Positions 25,830-34,803 of a stretch of DNA of 64,000 bases are shown piece after piece. Source of the stretch: Bradyrhizobium sp. ORS 285 (GTDB lineage Bacteria; Pseudomonadota; Alphaproteobacteria; Rhizobiales; Xanthobacteraceae). Every line of letters begins with the position of its first letter. Position 1 is the stretch's first letter. The stretch is from NCBI RefSeq assembly GCF_900176205.1, contig NZ_LT859959.1, forward strand, positions 930,001-994,000. The letters are read 5' to 3'. The notes below the pieces were generated by a model. It ran no database searches. It worked only from the letters and a program-made list of their open reading frames with translations, and had not been told where the DNA came from. A program made the position numbers and the translations under genes.

Positions 25830-27422
25830 GTGACGGCCATTTCCCCAGACATCGACAGTCCCAAGTCCCGGTCCACGGGTGCCGCATGGCTGTTGGCCGC
25901 CGCCGTGATCGTCGGCATGACCGTGGTCCGCATCGTCTATGCGGGCATGCTCGATCTGCGGACCGATGAAGCCTATTACTGGACCTGGTCGAAGGAACTG
26001 CAGCTCTGCTTCCTCGATCATCCGCCGATGATTGCCTGGTTCATTCGGTTGGGCACCACGCTGTTCGGCGATACCAATCTCGGTGTCCGCTTCGCCGGCA
26101 TTGTTGCCATGGGCGCGACGCAGGTCCTGCTCGGCGACATCGTTCGCCGGGTGACGCACAATACCGGCGCCGTGATCCTTGCCGTGATGCTGCCGGAAGC
26201 CGCGTTGTATTACGGCCTGCTGATGGCCAAGGTCGCGCCGGATATTGCGGCGATTCCGTTTGCGCTCGCGATGATCTGGGCGCTGGTCCTGATGGCCGAG
26301 AGCGATGACGGCCGCTGGTGGCTTGCGGCCGGCCTGTTCGGCGGGCTCGCGCTGCTGTCCAAATTTACCGTCGTCATGCTGCTGCCGGCGGTCGCAGCGT
26401 TCCTGCTGGTGCCGGCGTGGCGCACCCGCTGGCTCCTCAGTCCCTATCCCTGGTGCGGAGCGCTGATCGCGCTGATCGTGTTCTCGCCGGCGCTGATCTG
26501 GAACGCGCAGCATGACTGGGCCTCGTTTCGATTCCAGTTCGTCCGCGCCACCGCGCCGCATGATTTCTCGTGGGCGACGCTCGGCGACTATATCGGGCTG
26601 CAGCTCGGACAGGTCGGCTTCGTCCTGTTCCCGGTCACGCTCACGGCGCTCACGCTGACGGCCTGGCGCGGCTATCGCAGCCGTGAGCCCGTGGCGATCC
26701 TGCTGTCGACCGCTGTGCTGTTGCCGTTCCTCTACTTCCTTCGTAAGTCTCTCACGCTTCGCATCGGCGACACCTGGCCGATGTTCATGTGGCCGATCGG
26801 GTTCGCCGCCGTCGCGATCAACATCGTCAAGCTGCAGGAGGACGGCGCGCCGGCCTGGTTCATCCGCTCGACCATGCGCTGGGCGCGCATCGCGGTCGTC
26901 AGCGGCATTGCCATGGTCGTGCTGATCTTCCTCTATTACGTCGCGGCGCCCTGGAATTTCCTTGGTCGAACCGACCCGATCGGGGCCGAGGCGGGTTATC
27001 AGCAGGTGGCGGCGCGGGTGGAGCAGGAGCTGCAGAAGAACGGCGCCAGCTGGATCGGGACTTCGGACTATCGCACTTATGCGATGATGCGCTGGTTCTT
27101 CCGAGGGCGCGTGCCCGTGGTCCAGATCAACGAGCGCGCCCGCTTCATGGGCTTTCGTGATCCCGGCATGGATCTGATCGCGGGACATCCGGGCCTCTAT
27201 GTCGTGCGCGAGCCGGACAACACCGGCCTGCTGCTCGCCGGCACCACCGCACACCGCGAACCGCTTGGCACGGTGGAGCGGAGCTGGCGCGGCCGCGTCA
27301 TGGATAGCTACGCGCTGGGCAAGCTGACGGGCTGGACGCCGGAGCTGTCGCCGCCGCCGGACTCGCCGCTGTATCAATGGCGTTGGCTCGCCGGTGATCT
27401 CGACGGCACGCCGCGCGCCTGA
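25830..27422 (+). CDS. GT-C glycosyltransferase, family 39/ArnT-like
   Basis: 530 aa with about ten membrane spans. The first periplasmic loop has the PMT_2 hallmark LRTDEAYYWTWSKE with Asp46-Glu47, followed by FLDHPPMIAWFIRLG. These enzymes transfer sugars from polyprenyl-phosphate donors to lipid A, polysaccharide or protein on the periplasmic side. The start is GTG at 25830 with a GAGGAAAA ribosome site. It is divergent from the cyclase gene by 130 bp and abuts the YcjF stop tail to tail. Acceptor and sugar cannot be predicted. Confidence 0.88.
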   Translation: MTAISPDIDSPKSRSTGAAWLLAAAVIVGMTVVRIVYAGMLDLRTDEAYYWTWSKELQLCFLDHPPMIAWFIRLGTTLFGDTNLGVRFAGIVAMGATQVLLGDIVRRVTHNTGAVILAVMLPEAALYYGLLMAKVAPDIAAIPFALAMIWALVLMAESDDGRWWLAAGLFGGLALLSKFTVVMLLPAVAAFLLVPAWRTRWLLSPYPWCGALIALIVFSPALIWNAQHDWASFRFQFVRATAPHDFSWATLGDYIGLQLGQVGFVLFPVTLTALTLTAWRGYRSREPVAILLSTAVLLPFLYFLRKSLTLRIGDTWPMFMWPIGFAAVAINIVKLQEDGAPAWFIRSTMRWARIAVVSGIAMVVLIFLYYVAAPWNFLGRTDPIGAEAGYQQVAARVEQELQKNGASWIGTSDYRTYAMMRWFFRGRVPVVQINERARFMGFRDPGMDLIAGHPGLYVVREPDNTGLLLAGTTAHREPLGTVERSWRGRVMDSYALGKLTGWTPELSPPPDSPLYQWRWLAGDLDGTPRA

Positions 27423-28454
27423 TCATTTGTCCTCGTCCTCCTGCTTGCGGAGCAGATCCTTGGCGAGATCGGCGAGCGCCGGCCGCGGCAGCGCCGCGAA
27501 CGGCATCGGCCGCGTGACGTCGATGGCCGCAAGTCCAAGCCGCGCCGTGAGCAGGCCGTTGAGGACGCCTTCACCGAGCCGCTGGGACAGCTTGGCGGCG
27601 ATGCCGTGGCCCAGCACCTGCTGGATCAGGCTGTCGCTCGCGGCCATGCCGCCGGTGATGGCGAGATGGGCCACGACATGGCGCAGCAGGCTGATCATGC
27701 CAAGCGCGCCGGGCCGTCCGCCGTAGAGCATGGCCAGCTGGCGGATCATCCGCAGTGAGGCGACGAACACGAACAGCACATCGATGAGCGCGCGCGGGCT
27801 GACGGCGGTGACGACGGAGACGCGCTGCGCCGCGACGGACACCAGCCGCCGCGCCTCGATGTCGAGCGGCGCCATCAGCTCGCGCTCGGCAAGCTTGATC
27901 ATGTCGGCGCCATCGATGATGTCGTCGGCATGGCCGGCGAGCTCCGCGCGCGGACGTGCGAGCCTCGGATTGGCATGGGCGATCCGCAACAGCTCGGCGA
28001 CGACGTCGCGGCTCTCGGCGCGATCGTCGGACAGCAGCACTGCGGCTGCGCGAGCGTGCAGCTTTTCGATCGTGGCCAGCCGCACCAGCCCGTAGGTCTC
28101 GCGGCCGATCACGGCGGCCAGCGCGACCGCGGCGGCCGCGGCAAAACCCGCGCCGACATAGCCGAGCGCCTCGCTGCGCGCGAACAGATCCTCGATCAGG
28201 CGGGTGACCCCCAAACCGAGCCCGAGCAGCACGAGACCGCCGACCGAGCCCCAGAACAGCGCGCCCCAGCGGAAGCCGCGCCGCGCCGGTAGCACGACTT
28301 CGAGCGGCACCGGCAATTGCGCGGGATCGGCCTCCGGCGTGATTTGAATGGTGCCGCGGCCGGGACGGCCGGTCTCGTCCGCATCGACCACGACGACATC
28401 GGGATCGTCGAGCCGGAAGGTCTGGGGACGACGGGGCTTGGCGCGATCGCTCAT
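27423..28454 (-). CDS. YcjF-like TIGR01620/DUF697 membrane protein
   Basis: 343 aa. Two membrane spans lie at about 65-85 and 97-115 after a charged N-terminus (FRLDDPDVVVVDADE). The DUF697 region follows, with VSVVTAVSPRALIDVLFVFV and GGRPGALGMISLLRHVVAHL. It starts inside the upstream ycjX-like stop by a 4-nt ATGA overlap, so the two are translated together. The YcjX-YcjF pair is common in proteobacteria and tied to stress responses. YcjF is thought to be the membrane partner of the nucleotide-binding protein. Confidence 0.92.
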   Translation of the reverse strand: MSDRAKPRRPQTFRLDDPDVVVVDADETGRPGRGTIQITPEADPAQLPVPLEVVLPARRGFRWGALFWGSVGGLVLLGLGLGVTRLIEDLFARSEALGYVGAGFAAAAAVALAAVIGRETYGLVRLATIEKLHARAAAVLLSDDRAESRDVVAELLRIAHANPRLARPRAELAGHADDIIDGADMIKLAERELMAPLDIEARRLVSVAAQRVSVVTAVSPRALIDVLFVFVASLRMIRQLAMLYGGRPGALGMISLLRHVVAHLAITGGMAASDSLIQQVLGHGIAAKLSQRLGEGVLNGLLTARLGLAAIDVTRPMPFAALPRPALADLAKDLLRKQEDEDK

Positions 28455-29914
28455 TGCAGCCGGTCTCCGATCAGGAACTGAAGGGCGCGGTCCATGCGGA
28501 TATGGGGCAGAGCCGGCTCGCCGCCAGCCTCCGGAGCCAGCAGTGGCGGCCGGAAGCGCAGGAAACGGAAATCGGTCCCGTCGGCGCCGGCGCTGGACAG
28601 GCCGCGATAGGCGCCGCCCTTGAAAAGCTCCTCCGCATCGGCCGGCAGTTCCCCCGGAAACGTCGCGACCTCGGTGTTGCCGTCGAAGATCTCGCCATTG
28701 GCGCTCTCGCCGGCGGCCGGCGTGCCGAGCAGCGACGGCAGCTTGTCGCGGCCGCGCGCAACCAGCGCCTCGCGCGTCGCACGCACGGCGGCCAGCGCCA
28801 CCACGTCGATCACGGCCCCGGTGCTCTCGGCGCGGGCGACGGCGCGGTTGACCGCGCGGCGCAGCACCGCTTCGAGACGATCGTGGCTGGTGTGGTGGAG
28901 ATGGTCGGCCTTGGTGGCCGCGAACAGGATGCGGTCGATGCGCGGCCTGAACAATGCCGTCAGCAGATTGCCGCGTCCGACGCGGAAGCAGTCGAGGATG
29001 CCGGTCAACGCCGCCTCGAGATCATGCAGCGCCTCGGGACCGGCATTGAACGCGGCGAGCGCATCGACCAGCACGATCTGGCGATCGAGCCGCGCGAAAT
29101 GATCGCGGAAGAACGGCCTGACCACGATCTCCTTGTAGGACTCGTAGCGCCGCTCCATCATTGCCCAGAGCGAGCCGCTCGGCGCCGTGCCATCCGCCGG
29201 CACGTCGAGCGGCGCGAAGGTCAGCGCCGGCGAGCCCGCGAGATTGCCGGGCATCAGAAAACGTCCCGGCGGCAGCAGGCTCATCGCAAACCGCTCATCA
29301 CGGCAGGCGCGCAGGTAATCGGTGAACAGACGGGCCGCCTCGAGCGTCGCCGGCTCGTTCTCGCGGCCCTCGGCCGACAGCGTCGAAAGATGCGCGTGCC
29401 AGGCCTTGGCGACATGCGCCCGCGGCTCGCTGCGCGACAAAGCGAGGCTTTCGGTCGCCCACTGCTCGTAGCTCTTGTTGAGCAGCGGCAGGTCGAGCAG
29501 CCACTCGCCGGGATAGTCGACGATGTCGAGCGTCAGGGTGCGCTCGGCGCCGTTGGTGCGCTGGAATTCGATCACCAGGCGAAGCTCGCTGATGTCGACG
29601 GTCGAGCTCGGCCAGCGCCGCTCGGCGACCAGCGCCTTCACATGGCTCTCATAGGCGAAGCGCGGCACGCCGTCGTCCGGTTGCGGCGCGAGATAGGCCT
29701 TTGCGATGCGGCCCGAGGCGAGCGCCTCGAACACCGGCATGCGTCCGCCGCGAACGAGGTCGTGGATCAGCGCGGTGATGAACACCGTCTTGCCGGCCCG
29801 CGACAGCCCGGTGACGCCGAGGCGTAAGGTCGGGTTCAGGAAGCTCTCGCCATAATCGAGCAGGGCGCGGGCCGAGAGCCGCGCTTCCTCGACGAGATCG
29901 GAAAAGGACACCAT
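28451..29914 (-). CDS. YcjX-family nucleotide-binding protein
   Basis: 487 aa. The P-loop is GLSRAGKT at 36-43 within LRLGVTGLSRAGKTVFITAL, followed by the family blocks VDISELRLVIEFQRTN, LDIVDYPGEWLLDLPLL (the DxPG switch-like motif) and FAATKADHLHHTSHDRLE (a TKAD-type base-recognition motif). These features indicate a GTPase fold, although databases often say ATPase. It is the first gene of the ycjX-ycjF operon. A physiological function is not settled; heat-shock association is known in Escherichia coli. Confidence 0.93.
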   Translation of the reverse strand: MVSFSDLVEEARLSARALLDYGESFLNPTLRLGVTGLSRAGKTVFITALIHDLVRGGRMPVFEALASGRIAKAYLAPQPDDGVPRFAYESHVKALVAERRWPSSTVDISELRLVIEFQRTNGAERTLTLDIVDYPGEWLLDLPLLNKSYEQWATESLALSRSEPRAHVAKAWHAHLSTLSAEGRENEPATLEAARLFTDYLRACRDERFAMSLLPPGRFLMPGNLAGSPALTFAPLDVPADGTAPSGSLWAMMERRYESYKEIVVRPFFRDHFARLDRQIVLVDALAAFNAGPEALHDLEAALTGILDCFRVGRGNLLTALFRPRIDRILFAATKADHLHHTSHDRLEAVLRRAVNRAVARAESTGAVIDVVALAAVRATREALVARGRDKLPSLLGTPAAGESANGEIFDGNTEVATFPGELPADAEELFKGGAYRGLSSAGADGTDFRFLRFRPPLLAPEAGGEPALPHIRMDRALQFLIGDRLQ

Positions 29915-30131
29915 GGGAGGAGGGGATTCGCCAGTTGAAAAGGGCGTGAGCGATTTAAAGCGATTTTTGACAGGTGGCGACGCAAAACGACGGATTCAAG
30001 CTCACATTTCCGCACCGTTTCCGGATAGAACCAGAACTTGAACGGAACGTTGACCACTGGAAACCATAATCATTGCGGCACAATTGTCCCCTGTGGCCAG
30101 CTGTGCCGGCCAGCCAGCGCCAGGTTCTGAG

Positions 30132-30827
30132 ATGTCCGTATTTCAACTGAAGCAGTTCGCATCGACCTCCGTCCACGCCGCCACCGGGGCGATGCGGTGG
30201 AATTACGACAAGGTCGAGATCATCGCCGACGGCGTGGTCCATATCGTCGGCATCGCGGCCGGCCTGGTGGCCGCGACCGTGCTCGTGGTGCTGACCTCGA
30301 TCTATGCCAGTGCCGTCGACATCATCGTCGTGTCGGTCTATGTCGCCGGCCTGCTGTCGATGCTGACCTTGTCCGCGACCTATAATCTCTGGCCGGTGTC
30401 GCCGACCAAATGGGTGCTGCGGCGGTTCGATCACTCCGCCATCTACGTGCTGATCGCCGCGACCTATACGCCGTTCATCGTTGCGCTGAAGGATACGGTG
30501 TTCTCTGCGGCGCTGCTGCTCGGCGTCTGGGGCGTCGCCATTTTCGGCATCGTGCTGAAGCTGCGCTGGCCGGGCCGCTTCGATGCGCTGTCGATCGGAT
30601 TGTACCTCGCGCTCGGCTGGAGCGGCATCATGATGTACGATCGAGTGATCACGCTGATGCCGACCTCGGTGCTGGCCTGCGTGCTCACCGGCGGCATCCT
30701 CTACAGCCTCGGCGTGATCTTCCATTCGTGGCGGCGCTTGCGCTTCCAGAACGCGATCTGGCATGGTTTCGTGTTGCTGGGCGCCGGCTTCCACTATACG
30801 GCGGTGCTCGACTTGGTTCTGACATAA
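30132..30827 (+). CDS. Hemolysin III/PAQR family membrane protein
   Basis: 231 aa with seven predicted spans. Conserved blocks are IADGVVHIVGIAAG, LTLSATYNLW, RRFDHSAIYVLIAATYTPF and WHGFVLLGAGFHYTAV. Their Ser, Asp and His residues form the zinc site of the PAQR/HlyIII fold. The start is the ATG at 30132. The name hemolysin is historical; a ceramidase-like hydrolase or membrane homeostasis role is the current view of the superfamily. The SDR gene follows 24 bp later and may share the transcript. Confidence 0.92.
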   Translation: MSVFQLKQFASTSVHAATGAMRWNYDKVEIIADGVVHIVGIAAGLVAATVLVVLTSIYASAVDIIVVSVYVAGLLSMLTLSATYNLWPVSPTKWVLRRFDHSAIYVLIAATYTPFIVALKDTVFSAALLLGVWGVAIFGIVLKLRWPGRFDALSIGLYLALGWSGIMMYDRVITLMPTSVLACVLTGGILYSLGVIFHSWRRLRFQNAIWHGFVLLGAGFHYTAVLDLVLT

Positions 30828-30851
30828 GAAATTCCGCGGGGAGGGCTTTGC

Positions 30852-31646
30852 ATGCAGGTGACCGGAAAGATCGTCGTGGTCACCGGCGGAGCCCGCGGCA
30901 TCGGCAAGGCGCTGTGCGAGGCCTTCGCCGGCGCCGGTGCGGCCAAGGTGATCGTGGCCGATCTCGACGAGGCCGGCGCCAAGGCGGTCGCTGACAGCAT
31001 CGGCGGCGCGGCATTCAAATGCGACGTTTCGCAGGAAGCCGACATCAGCCGCGTCATCGAGGAGACCGAGCGGCAGTTCGGGCCGATCGCGCTGTTCTGT
31101 TCGAATGCCGGCATCGGCGGCGGCTTCGATCCGCTGTCGGTGAATATCGGCGGCACCTCCGATGAGCCATGGGCGCGCAGCTGGGCGATCCACGTCATGG
31201 CTCATGTCTGGGCGGCGCGGCATCTGATCCCGCGCTACAAGGCGCGCGGCGGCGGGTATTTCCTGAACACCATCTCGGCTGCGGGCCTGCTGTCGCAGGT
31301 CGGTAGCGCGCCGTATTCCACGACCAAGCATGCGGCGGTGGGGTTCGCCGAGAATCTCGCGATCTCGCACAAGGCCGACAACATCAAGGTCTCGATCCTG
31401 TGCCCACAGGGCGTCGACACCGACATGCTGCGTTCGATCCCGAAGGGACCGCAATCCGGTGACGGCGACCTTTCCCCGGAGCAGGTCGCGCAGGATGTGC
31501 TGAAGGGCCTCGCGGAAGAGAGCTTCCTGATCCTGCCGCATCCCCAGGTGCTCGGCTACATGCGCAAGAAGACCGAGAACTACGACCGCTGGCTCGGCGG
31601 CATGGCCAAGATCCAGGCCAGGATGCGGGAAGAGTTTGGTACGTAG
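30852..31646 (+). CDS. Short-chain dehydrogenase/reductase
   Basis: 264 aa, classical SDR. The cofactor motif is TGGARGIG at 11-18, Asp38 in VIVADLDEA favours NAD(H), NAG is at 85-87, and the catalytic set is Ser142, Tyr155 and Lys159 (YSTTK). It has a GGGGAGGG ribosome site and follows the hemolysin III gene closely. The substrate is probably an alcohol or hydroxyacyl compound, but nothing nearby specifies it. Confidence 0.93.
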   Translation: MQVTGKIVVVTGGARGIGKALCEAFAGAGAAKVIVADLDEAGAKAVADSIGGAAFKCDVSQEADISRVIEETERQFGPIALFCSNAGIGGGFDPLSVNIGGTSDEPWARSWAIHVMAHVWAARHLIPRYKARGGGYFLNTISAAGLLSQVGSAPYSTTKHAAVGFAENLAISHKADNIKVSILCPQGVDTDMLRSIPKGPQSGDGDLSPEQVAQDVLKGLAEESFLILPHPQVLGYMRKKTENYDRWLGGMAKIQARMREEFGT

Positions 31647-31700
31647 GGCGGCGGTCCTTGTCAGCTGAGGCTGACGGCGAACTCTCTCCACGTTCTCCGC

Positions 31701-31819
31701 TGTCGTCCCGGCGAACGCCGGGACCCATAACCCCAGGGAGTGGTTTGAGGCACTCACGTTGACCATCTCGCCCAACACGTCCGCCGCGGGGTATGGATCC
31801 GGCGTTCGCCGGGATGACG
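31701..31819. repeat. Family C intergenic repeat
   Basis: CTGTCGTCCCGGCGAACGCC begins the copy, followed by GGGACCCATAACCCCAGGGA. It ends with the inverted GGCGTTCGCCGGGATGAC. Same orientation as the copies at 17393, 53099 and 59032, and again just after a plus-strand gene stop. Confidence 0.8.
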
Positions 31820-31833
31820 GTGAGGAGATGTTG

Positions 31834-32114
31834 GGTGCCCACCATGCATCTGCCCACGCGGTGCGAATGGTGGGCACGGCGCGCGAGACAGCGGAGTTTG
31901 TTGTAAGCGGCATGCAAGCGCCTTTGCCCACCCTACGGCTCATCTCCCGATCTCCAAGCGTGGAGTGAGCGCGTAGGGTGGGCAAAGCGGCCGCCCGTAG
32001 GGCGGTTGCGTGCCCACCGTGCATCTGCACATTCGGCGCGAATGGTGGGCACGGCGCGCGAGACAGCGGAGTTTGTTGTCATCAGCATGCACGCGCCTTT
32101 GCCCACCCTACGGC
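31834..32114. repeat. Family D repeat, two tandem copies
   Basis: Two copies (about 31834-31940 and 31974-32114) share AATGGTGGGCACGGCGCGCG, AGACAGCGGAGTTTGTTGT and TTTGCCCACCCTACGGC. Each is itself palindromic at GGGTGGGCAAAG/CTTTGCCCACCC. A third, more diverged copy is at 47726-47825. Confidence 0.8.
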
Positions 32115-32208
32115 AGCGTCACTGAGGCGGCGTGATTCACATATCGAACAGCTCATAACGTGATCCCGCATCCCCGCGGCGCGTGACGCCCGAGCTTTGC
32201 GACTAACA

Positions 32209-32613
32209 AGTCCCCTCGATCAATCGAAGGGCGCAGGGAATGCCGGGTGACGGCGTCACCCATGGCCCGCCTGCGGAAAAAAATGCAGGCGGCAGGTACC
32301 ACAGGTGCAGCCGGGTCAGCTCGGCATTCCCTGCGCGACGGTCTTAACGCTTATATCGCGCTCTCCTCGGTGTCCGGCTTGTAGCCACCGTCGGTCATGC
32401 GATGCATCTGCATCGTCACGACCTTGACGCCAGCGTCGGGGCGCCAGGACCACGCGACTTCACGTCCGCAAGAGCTTCGTTCGTCCGCACCTCCGTCAGG
32501 AAGCGCTGCGAGCTCTCGCGGCCATCGCATCCCCGCCTCGCGTGTCGTGACGATCGCGCGCAACGCCCCTTCGAGTGAGGCGGGATGCGCGGAAACATCG
32601 TCCTGATTTGCCC
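32209..32613 (-). repeat. Long structured repeat element, copy 2, proximal part (family E)
   Basis: On the minus strand this stretch parallels 17730-18150: GATCGTCACGA, GTGGTCCTGGC, CCCCGACGCTG, then the structured GCGCAGGGAA block. It stops exactly at the IS boundary, and the rest of the element resumes at 34309. A leftward open frame (32351-32779) crosses the IS end and has no domain, so it is not called. Confidence 0.65.
32231..32336 (-). ncRNA. Candidate structured RNA, second copy
   Basis: The closing stem GCGCAGGGAATGCCG (32231-32245) and CGGCATTCCCTGCGC (32322-32336) is perfect over 15 bp. Hairpin CCGCCTGC (32267-32274)/GCAGGCGG (32285-32292) has minus-strand loop ATTTTTTTCC. Hairpin GGGTGAC (32245-32251)/GTCACCC (32255-32261) corresponds to the third stem of copy 1. 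Several base pairs differ from copy 1 on both sides of the stem. Confidence 0.5.
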
Positions 32614-32616
32614 GAC

Positions 32617-34305
32617 GAGGCTGGGCAAGAATCCAAATTAGGAGGCTAGGAGGGCTCGGCGCGGTGCGACTTCGAGCCATAGCCGTATCATCGTCCAGTT
32701 TCGTATCAAGGCAAGCGGAATCGCCTCTCGTGCGGCGTTGGCCTCGGCAGAGGCGGCGTGTTGAGCTGCAATAGCCCACGCGGTGATGCGGGCGAGGAAG
32801 TCGTTCAGGCCGAGAATGTTGAGGACGCGGCTAAAGTTGTAAGAGAGCGCCATGAGGCTCCATTCCCCGCGAACCTTGTCGAAGCTGCGGACGAGGAAAT
32901 GCTGATACCCGGCGCGGCACTTGAGTGTGCCGAACGGATGTTCGACGAGGGCTGAGCGGCGACGCATCAGCTGGCCAGCCTGTTCGCTCGCCATTCTCTG
33001 GCGGTGACGATCCAGCACCTCCTCGTGCTCCCACCGAGAGACGTTGCGGCTTTTGGCCTTCGCGGAGAGGCAAGACGCCTTGAGGGGGCAGACGCTGCAG
33101 GTCGGCACTGAGCCCAGGTAACGGCGTTCCATTCTGCCGCTCGTATTCTTCCAGAGCTTCTTCGTGGGATGCAGCGCCTGGCCTGCGGGACACCGGTAGG
33201 TGTCGGTTGCGGAATCGTAGGTGAAGTCAGCTCGCGTGAAGCGCGTGTGCTTCTTGCCATTGCCGTGATGCAGCGGGACATAGGCGGTGATGCCATCATC
33301 CTCGCAAGCCTTGATATCCTCGCTGTTGTAGTAGCCGACATCGGCCAATATCTGCAGCGACGAGACCTCCAGGTTCTCCTTGGCCGCTATCGCCATCATA
33401 TGCAGGTGTCGGACATCGCTGCGATTGACGACCTCGCTGGCGACGATCAGCTTGTTCTTGTCGTCAACGACGCTCTGGACGTTGTAGCCTGCAATCGTCT
33501 GATCGCCCTTGCTCAGCAGCCGCGCATCGGGGTCGGTCTTCGACACCTGTCCCTTGTCGTTTTTGTCAAGGTTCTCCAGATCGGACTGAGCGCGCTCACG
33601 CCGCGCCATCAGTTCCTTGATCCTGTCCCCGACATCGCCGCCGCCATTGCCATCCTTGCCGTTGTCGGGCCGCTTGGCTTCTGCTGCATCGTTGGTGTCG
33701 AGGGACTTGCCGTACGCCTCGATCTCCTCATCGAGCTTGGCGATCTGTTTGGCGAGCTTCCCGCGCGTGAAGATGCTGTCCTTGCTGGCATTGCCGTGGA
33801 ATAGCGCCCCGTCGACCGCGACCAGGGTCCCGCCGATCAGATCGAGTTCGCGAAGCAGCAGCACGAAACTGCGGTTCGCGGCCTTCAGGGCCGCCCAGTT
33901 CTCCTTGCGGAAATTGGCGATCGTCCGGTAGCCGGGCTTGAGAGACTTCAGCAGCCAGATCAGTTCCAGATTGCGGCAGGCTTCACGCTCCAGCCGGCGT
34001 GATGACCGGATCTGGTTGATATAGCCATACAGGTACAGCTTCAGCAGATCGGACGGGGCGTATGGCGGCTGTCCCGCTCCCGCCGCGCGCCGGTCGGCGT
34101 GCCGAAATCCAAGCTTGGCAAGGTCGAGCGCATCGACATAGCCATCGATCGCACGAACCGGATTGTCCGCAGATACGTAATCCTCGATCCGCGGTGGAAA
34201 CAGGCTGGCTTGCTCGCGGCTCTCACCGCTCTTGAACGGGCGATTCGTCATAAGCCGAATCGTACATCCCGCCACGCAAAACGCCCGAGATTCTTGCCCA
34301 GCCTC
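32617..34305 (-). mobile_element. Intact IS1182-family insertion sequence
   Basis: 1689 bp with exact 17-bp terminal inverted repeats: GAGGCTGGGCAAGAATC at 32617-32633 and its reverse complement at 34289-34305. GAC flanks both ends (32614-32616 and 34306-34308), consistent with a 3-bp target duplication. Because the target repeats CG-rich letters, the duplication length is slightly ambiguous. The element splits the family E repeat, whose minus-strand sequence rejoins as GTGTCGGGCAAATCA. Confidence 0.9.
32638..34251 (-). CDS. IS1182-family transposase
   Basis: 537 aa from the ATG at 34251 (MTNRPFKSGE); a GTG at 34275 is possible. The N-terminal DUF772-like domain is QPPYAPSDLLKLYLYGYINQ. The DDE catalytic domain has Asp in VAVDGALFHGNASKD, Asp in ILADVGYYNSEDI, and Glu in LVEHPFGTLKCRAGYQHFL. 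A coiled stretch of charged residues (KLDEEIEAYGKSLDT) and a small Cys cluster (CSVCPLKASC) are present. The frame is complete and ends 5 bp inside the left terminal repeat, so the element may be active. Confidence 0.93.
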   Translation of the reverse strand: MTNRPFKSGESREQASLFPPRIEDYVSADNPVRAIDGYVDALDLAKLGFRHADRRAAGAGQPPYAPSDLLKLYLYGYINQIRSSRRLEREACRNLELIWLLKSLKPGYRTIANFRKENWAALKAANRSFVLLLRELDLIGGTLVAVDGALFHGNASKDSIFTRGKLAKQIAKLDEEIEAYGKSLDTNDAAEAKRPDNGKDGNGGGDVGDRIKELMARRERAQSDLENLDKNDKGQVSKTDPDARLLSKGDQTIAGYNVQSVVDDKNKLIVASEVVNRSDVRHLHMMAIAAKENLEVSSLQILADVGYYNSEDIKACEDDGITAYVPLHHGNGKKHTRFTRADFTYDSATDTYRCPAGQALHPTKKLWKNTSGRMERRYLGSVPTCSVCPLKASCLSAKAKSRNVSRWEHEEVLDRHRQRMASEQAGQLMRRRSALVEHPFGTLKCRAGYQHFLVRSFDKVRGEWSLMALSYNFSRVLNILGLNDFLARITAWAIAAQHAASAEANAAREAIPLALIRNWTMIRLWLEVAPRRALLAS

Positions 34306-34308
34306 GAC

Positions 34309-34803
34309 ACGGCAAGGCCACCCGGGTGCGACACTTTAACTCGACGGGCAATTGCGGCACGGCTGATATGCAGCGTCTGCCCGTCGTGCAACGCGGGCGC
34401 TTGCAGTAGAGCGCATGTCGGCCGCGCTGCAGCCGCCGTGACAGCCCAATTTCGACGGGATTTTGCTCACCTCCGCCGGTGCGCGAACGGAGCAGCCTTC
34501 TCGTCGGGTGCTACCGACTAATTAGTCGCTGTCCTCAGGCGGACCGCTGGCCGCCAGCCGTTCGTCATGCCTCGCGACTTGCGATGGCTTCTCATTATCG
34601 CCTGAAACTTCCCCAGCTCGGCAAAACTTCCGCCGACCTTTGCCGGTTATTTCCAAGGCGGGGGAGCCGTCGCGCGGATGCGCAGCGTGTCATCGCGGCA
34701 GCGCCTCTGCCCCAGTTGATTGCGTGCTCTCGAATCCGGCTTTGCCTTGCAAGCTCATTCACCTCACAAGACCGGCGCGTTCGCGGTACGGACGAAGCGG
34801 CTC
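34309..34803. other. Distal part of repeat copy 2 and leader of the barrel gene
   Basis: 34309 to about 34420 continues the family E element beyond the IS (minus-strand CGTTGCACGACGGGCAGACG and CAATTGCCCGTCGAG). The remaining 380 bp to the barrel start has no convincing gene and presumably holds its promoter. Confidence 0.5.

Noticed and set aside
25713..27377. 554-aa antisense frame opposite the glycosyltransferase
   Set aside because: Gene opposite has a clear GT-C signature; the antisense product is charged low-complexity without domain.
29955..32030. 691-aa antisense frame across the hemolysin III and SDR genes
   Set aside because: It spans two well-supported genes and a repeat region and has no recognisable domain.
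32351..32779. 142-aa leftward frame reading from the IS into the repeat
   Set aside because: Chimeric across the IS boundary; it only exists because of the insertion.
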